Shown one piece after another: positions 13,915 through 15,028 of a stretch of 15,028 bases of DNA. This stretch comes from an uncultured Alphaproteobacteria bacterium. Lineage in GTDB: Bacteria > Pseudomonadota > Alphaproteobacteria > RF32 > CAG-239. The notes under the pieces were generated by a model. It did not search any database. It was not told the DNA's origin and saw only the letters and a program-made list of their open reading frames with translations. The position numbers and the translations under genes are program-made. Each line of letters opens with the position of its first letter. Positions within the stretch are counted from its first letter, which is position 1. The stretch is taken from NCBI GenBank assembly GCA_944391355.1, contig CALXTG010000009.1, forward strand, positions 1-15,028, in the 5' to 3' direction.

Positions 13915-15028
13915 ATGGAATTGCTTATTGTTGGAACATTAGACGGACAGATCGGGGCGGCGAGTAAAATTGCCATTGCCCAGGGCGGCCAGGTATCGGT
14001 AGCCGACAGTGTCGAAGCCGGACTTGAGATTTTGCGTTCCGGCAAATCGGTTGAGCTGGTAATGATTGATGTCAAGCTCGACATTCATAAGTTTATTTCC
14101 TCCCTGCAAAGCGAACGGATTAATGTCTTGGTTGTCGCCTGCGGCGTTGCCAATGATACCTCGCTGGCGGTTAAAGCAATTAAGGCCGGTGCCAAAGAAT
14201 ATATTCCGCTGCCTCCCGATCCCGAATTAATCGGCGCGGTTCTGGCGGCTGCTACCCGTGAAAATCACGCCCTGATTTACGGAGATAAAAAAACCGAAGC
14301 TATTTTAAAACTGGCCAAGCAGATTGCGCCGTCCGAAGCCAATGTTCTGCTGACCGGCGAGTCCGGAACCGGTAAAGAGGTTTTTTCGCGCTTTATTCAC
14401 GACAATTCCAAACGCGCCAATAAACGGTTCGTGGCGGTTAACTGCGCGGCAATTCCCGAAACTTTGCTGGAATCCGAGCTTTTCGGATATGAAAAAGGCG
14501 CTTTTACCGGAGCGGTTTCGCGCCGGATCGGCAAGTTTGAAGAAGCCACTGACGGCACGCTGCTGCTTGATGAAATTTCCGAAATGGATATCCGTATTCA
14601 GGCCAAAATGCTGCGCGCCATCCAGGAAAAAGAAATCGACCGTATCGGCGGCAAAGCCCCGATAAAAGTTAATACCCGGATTATCGCCACCTCAAACCGA
14701 AATCTTGAAGAAGCGGTAAAAAACGGCACTTTCCGGCAGGATTTATATTATCGTCTCAATGTCGTCAATATCAACATTCCGCCGCTGCGCGACCGCCCGG
14801 AAGATATTTTGGTATTGGCCAAACATTTTGTTAAGAAATTTTCGGAATTAAACGATCTGCCGCTGAAGGAAATTTCCAAAGAAGCCGAACAGGTTTTGCT
14901 GAATTACCGTTGGCCGGGCAATGTCCGCGAACTGGAAAAAACAATTCACCGCGCCGTTCTGCTGAGTACCGACGAAAAGATTGAAAAAGAAGCGGTTATG
15001 CTTTCGGGTCCCTCGGCGGTCAAAACTC
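13915..15028 (+). CDS. flbD: sigma54-dependent flagellar transcription activator FlbD, 3' end outside the window
   Basis: An AAA+ activator that opens sigma54 promoters of hook and basal-body genes. 371 codons are visible. Residues 1-115 form a receiver-like domain that is degenerate: Asp52 (MIDVKLD) is at the phosphoacceptor place, but the acidic pair after strand 1 is missing (LIVGTLDG) and the conserved Lys-Pro is PLPPD. GAKEYIPLPPDPELIGAVLA is a FlbD hallmark. The AAA+ domain has Walker A GESGTGKE (148-155), the sigma54-contacting loop GAFTGA (195-200), Walker B LLLDE (Asp219, Glu220), RLNVVNINIPPLRDRPED and RWPGNVRELE (Trp333). The DNA-binding end is missing from the window. In Caulobacter FlbD activity is set by FliX rather than phosphorylation. 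Last gene of the fliF operon. Confidence 0.95.
   Translation, partial: MELLIVGTLDGQIGAASKIAIAQGGQVSVADSVEAGLEILRSGKSVELVMIDVKLDIHKFISSLQSERINVLVVACGVANDTSLAVKAIKAGAKEYIPLPPDPELIGAVLAAATRENHALIYGDKKTEAILKLAKQIAPSEANVLLTGESGTGKEVFSRFIHDNSKRANKRFVAVNCAAIPETLLESELFGYEKGAFTGAVSRRIGKFEEATDGTLLLDEISEMDIRIQAKMLRAIQEKEIDRIGGKAPIKVNTRIIATSNRNLEEAVKNGTFRQDLYYRLNVVNINIPPLRDRPEDILVLAKHFVKKFSELNDLPLKEISKEAEQVLLNYRWPGNVRELEKTIHRAVLLSTDEKIEKEAVMLSGPSAVKT

Overview
The window reads as a chromosomal segment of a medium-GC alphaproteobacterium, probably Rhodospirillales-like and perhaps an uncultured or host-associated lineage. Four things point there: the gene order fliF-fliG-fliH-fliN-flbD (the Caulobacter/Rhodospirillum arrangement), a FlaF flagellin regulator, a FlbD-type activator with a degenerate receiver domain, and a glutathione-S-transferase-like protein with the hallmarks of the division factor FzlA. 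The species cannot be named from sequence alone.

Layout. (1) Positions 1-2319 hold the 3' end of an RND efflux pump permease overlapping its outer-membrane channel lipoprotein, the end of a tripartite drug-efflux operon. (2) On the minus strand, 4380-2300 carries an orphan periplasmic solute-binding protein, then the FzlA-like protein with its own sigma70-like promoter, then a small lipoprotein of unknown role that converges on and overlaps the efflux operon end. (3) From 4492 to the end everything is flagellar and on the plus strand: flaF with a strong terminator; a near-perfect sigma54 promoter driving fliK-flgD-flgE (hook-length control, hook cap, hook), closed by a second strong terminator; a 250-base gap; then fliF-fliG-fliH-fliN-flbD (MS ring, C ring, export ATPase regulator, sigma54 activator), which leaves the window inside flbD.

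How it works together. fliFGHN build the early basal body and switch. FlbD, encoded last in that early operon, is expected to activate sigma54 promoters such as the one in front of fliK, so rod/hook genes are made after the early structure. FlaF acts later, on flagellin synthesis. A CtrA-like TTAA-N7-TTAA site between the solute-binding gene and flaF would fit cell-cycle control but is weak evidence in AT-rich DNA.

Most of the window is an ordinary flagellar/efflux region. I see no mobile element, CRISPR array, defence system, tRNA or rRNA. The most unusual items are the very large FlgE, which has an apparent internal domain duplication and four cysteines, the acidic Gly-rich tail on FlgD, and the uncharacterised lipoprotein next to the FzlA-like gene.
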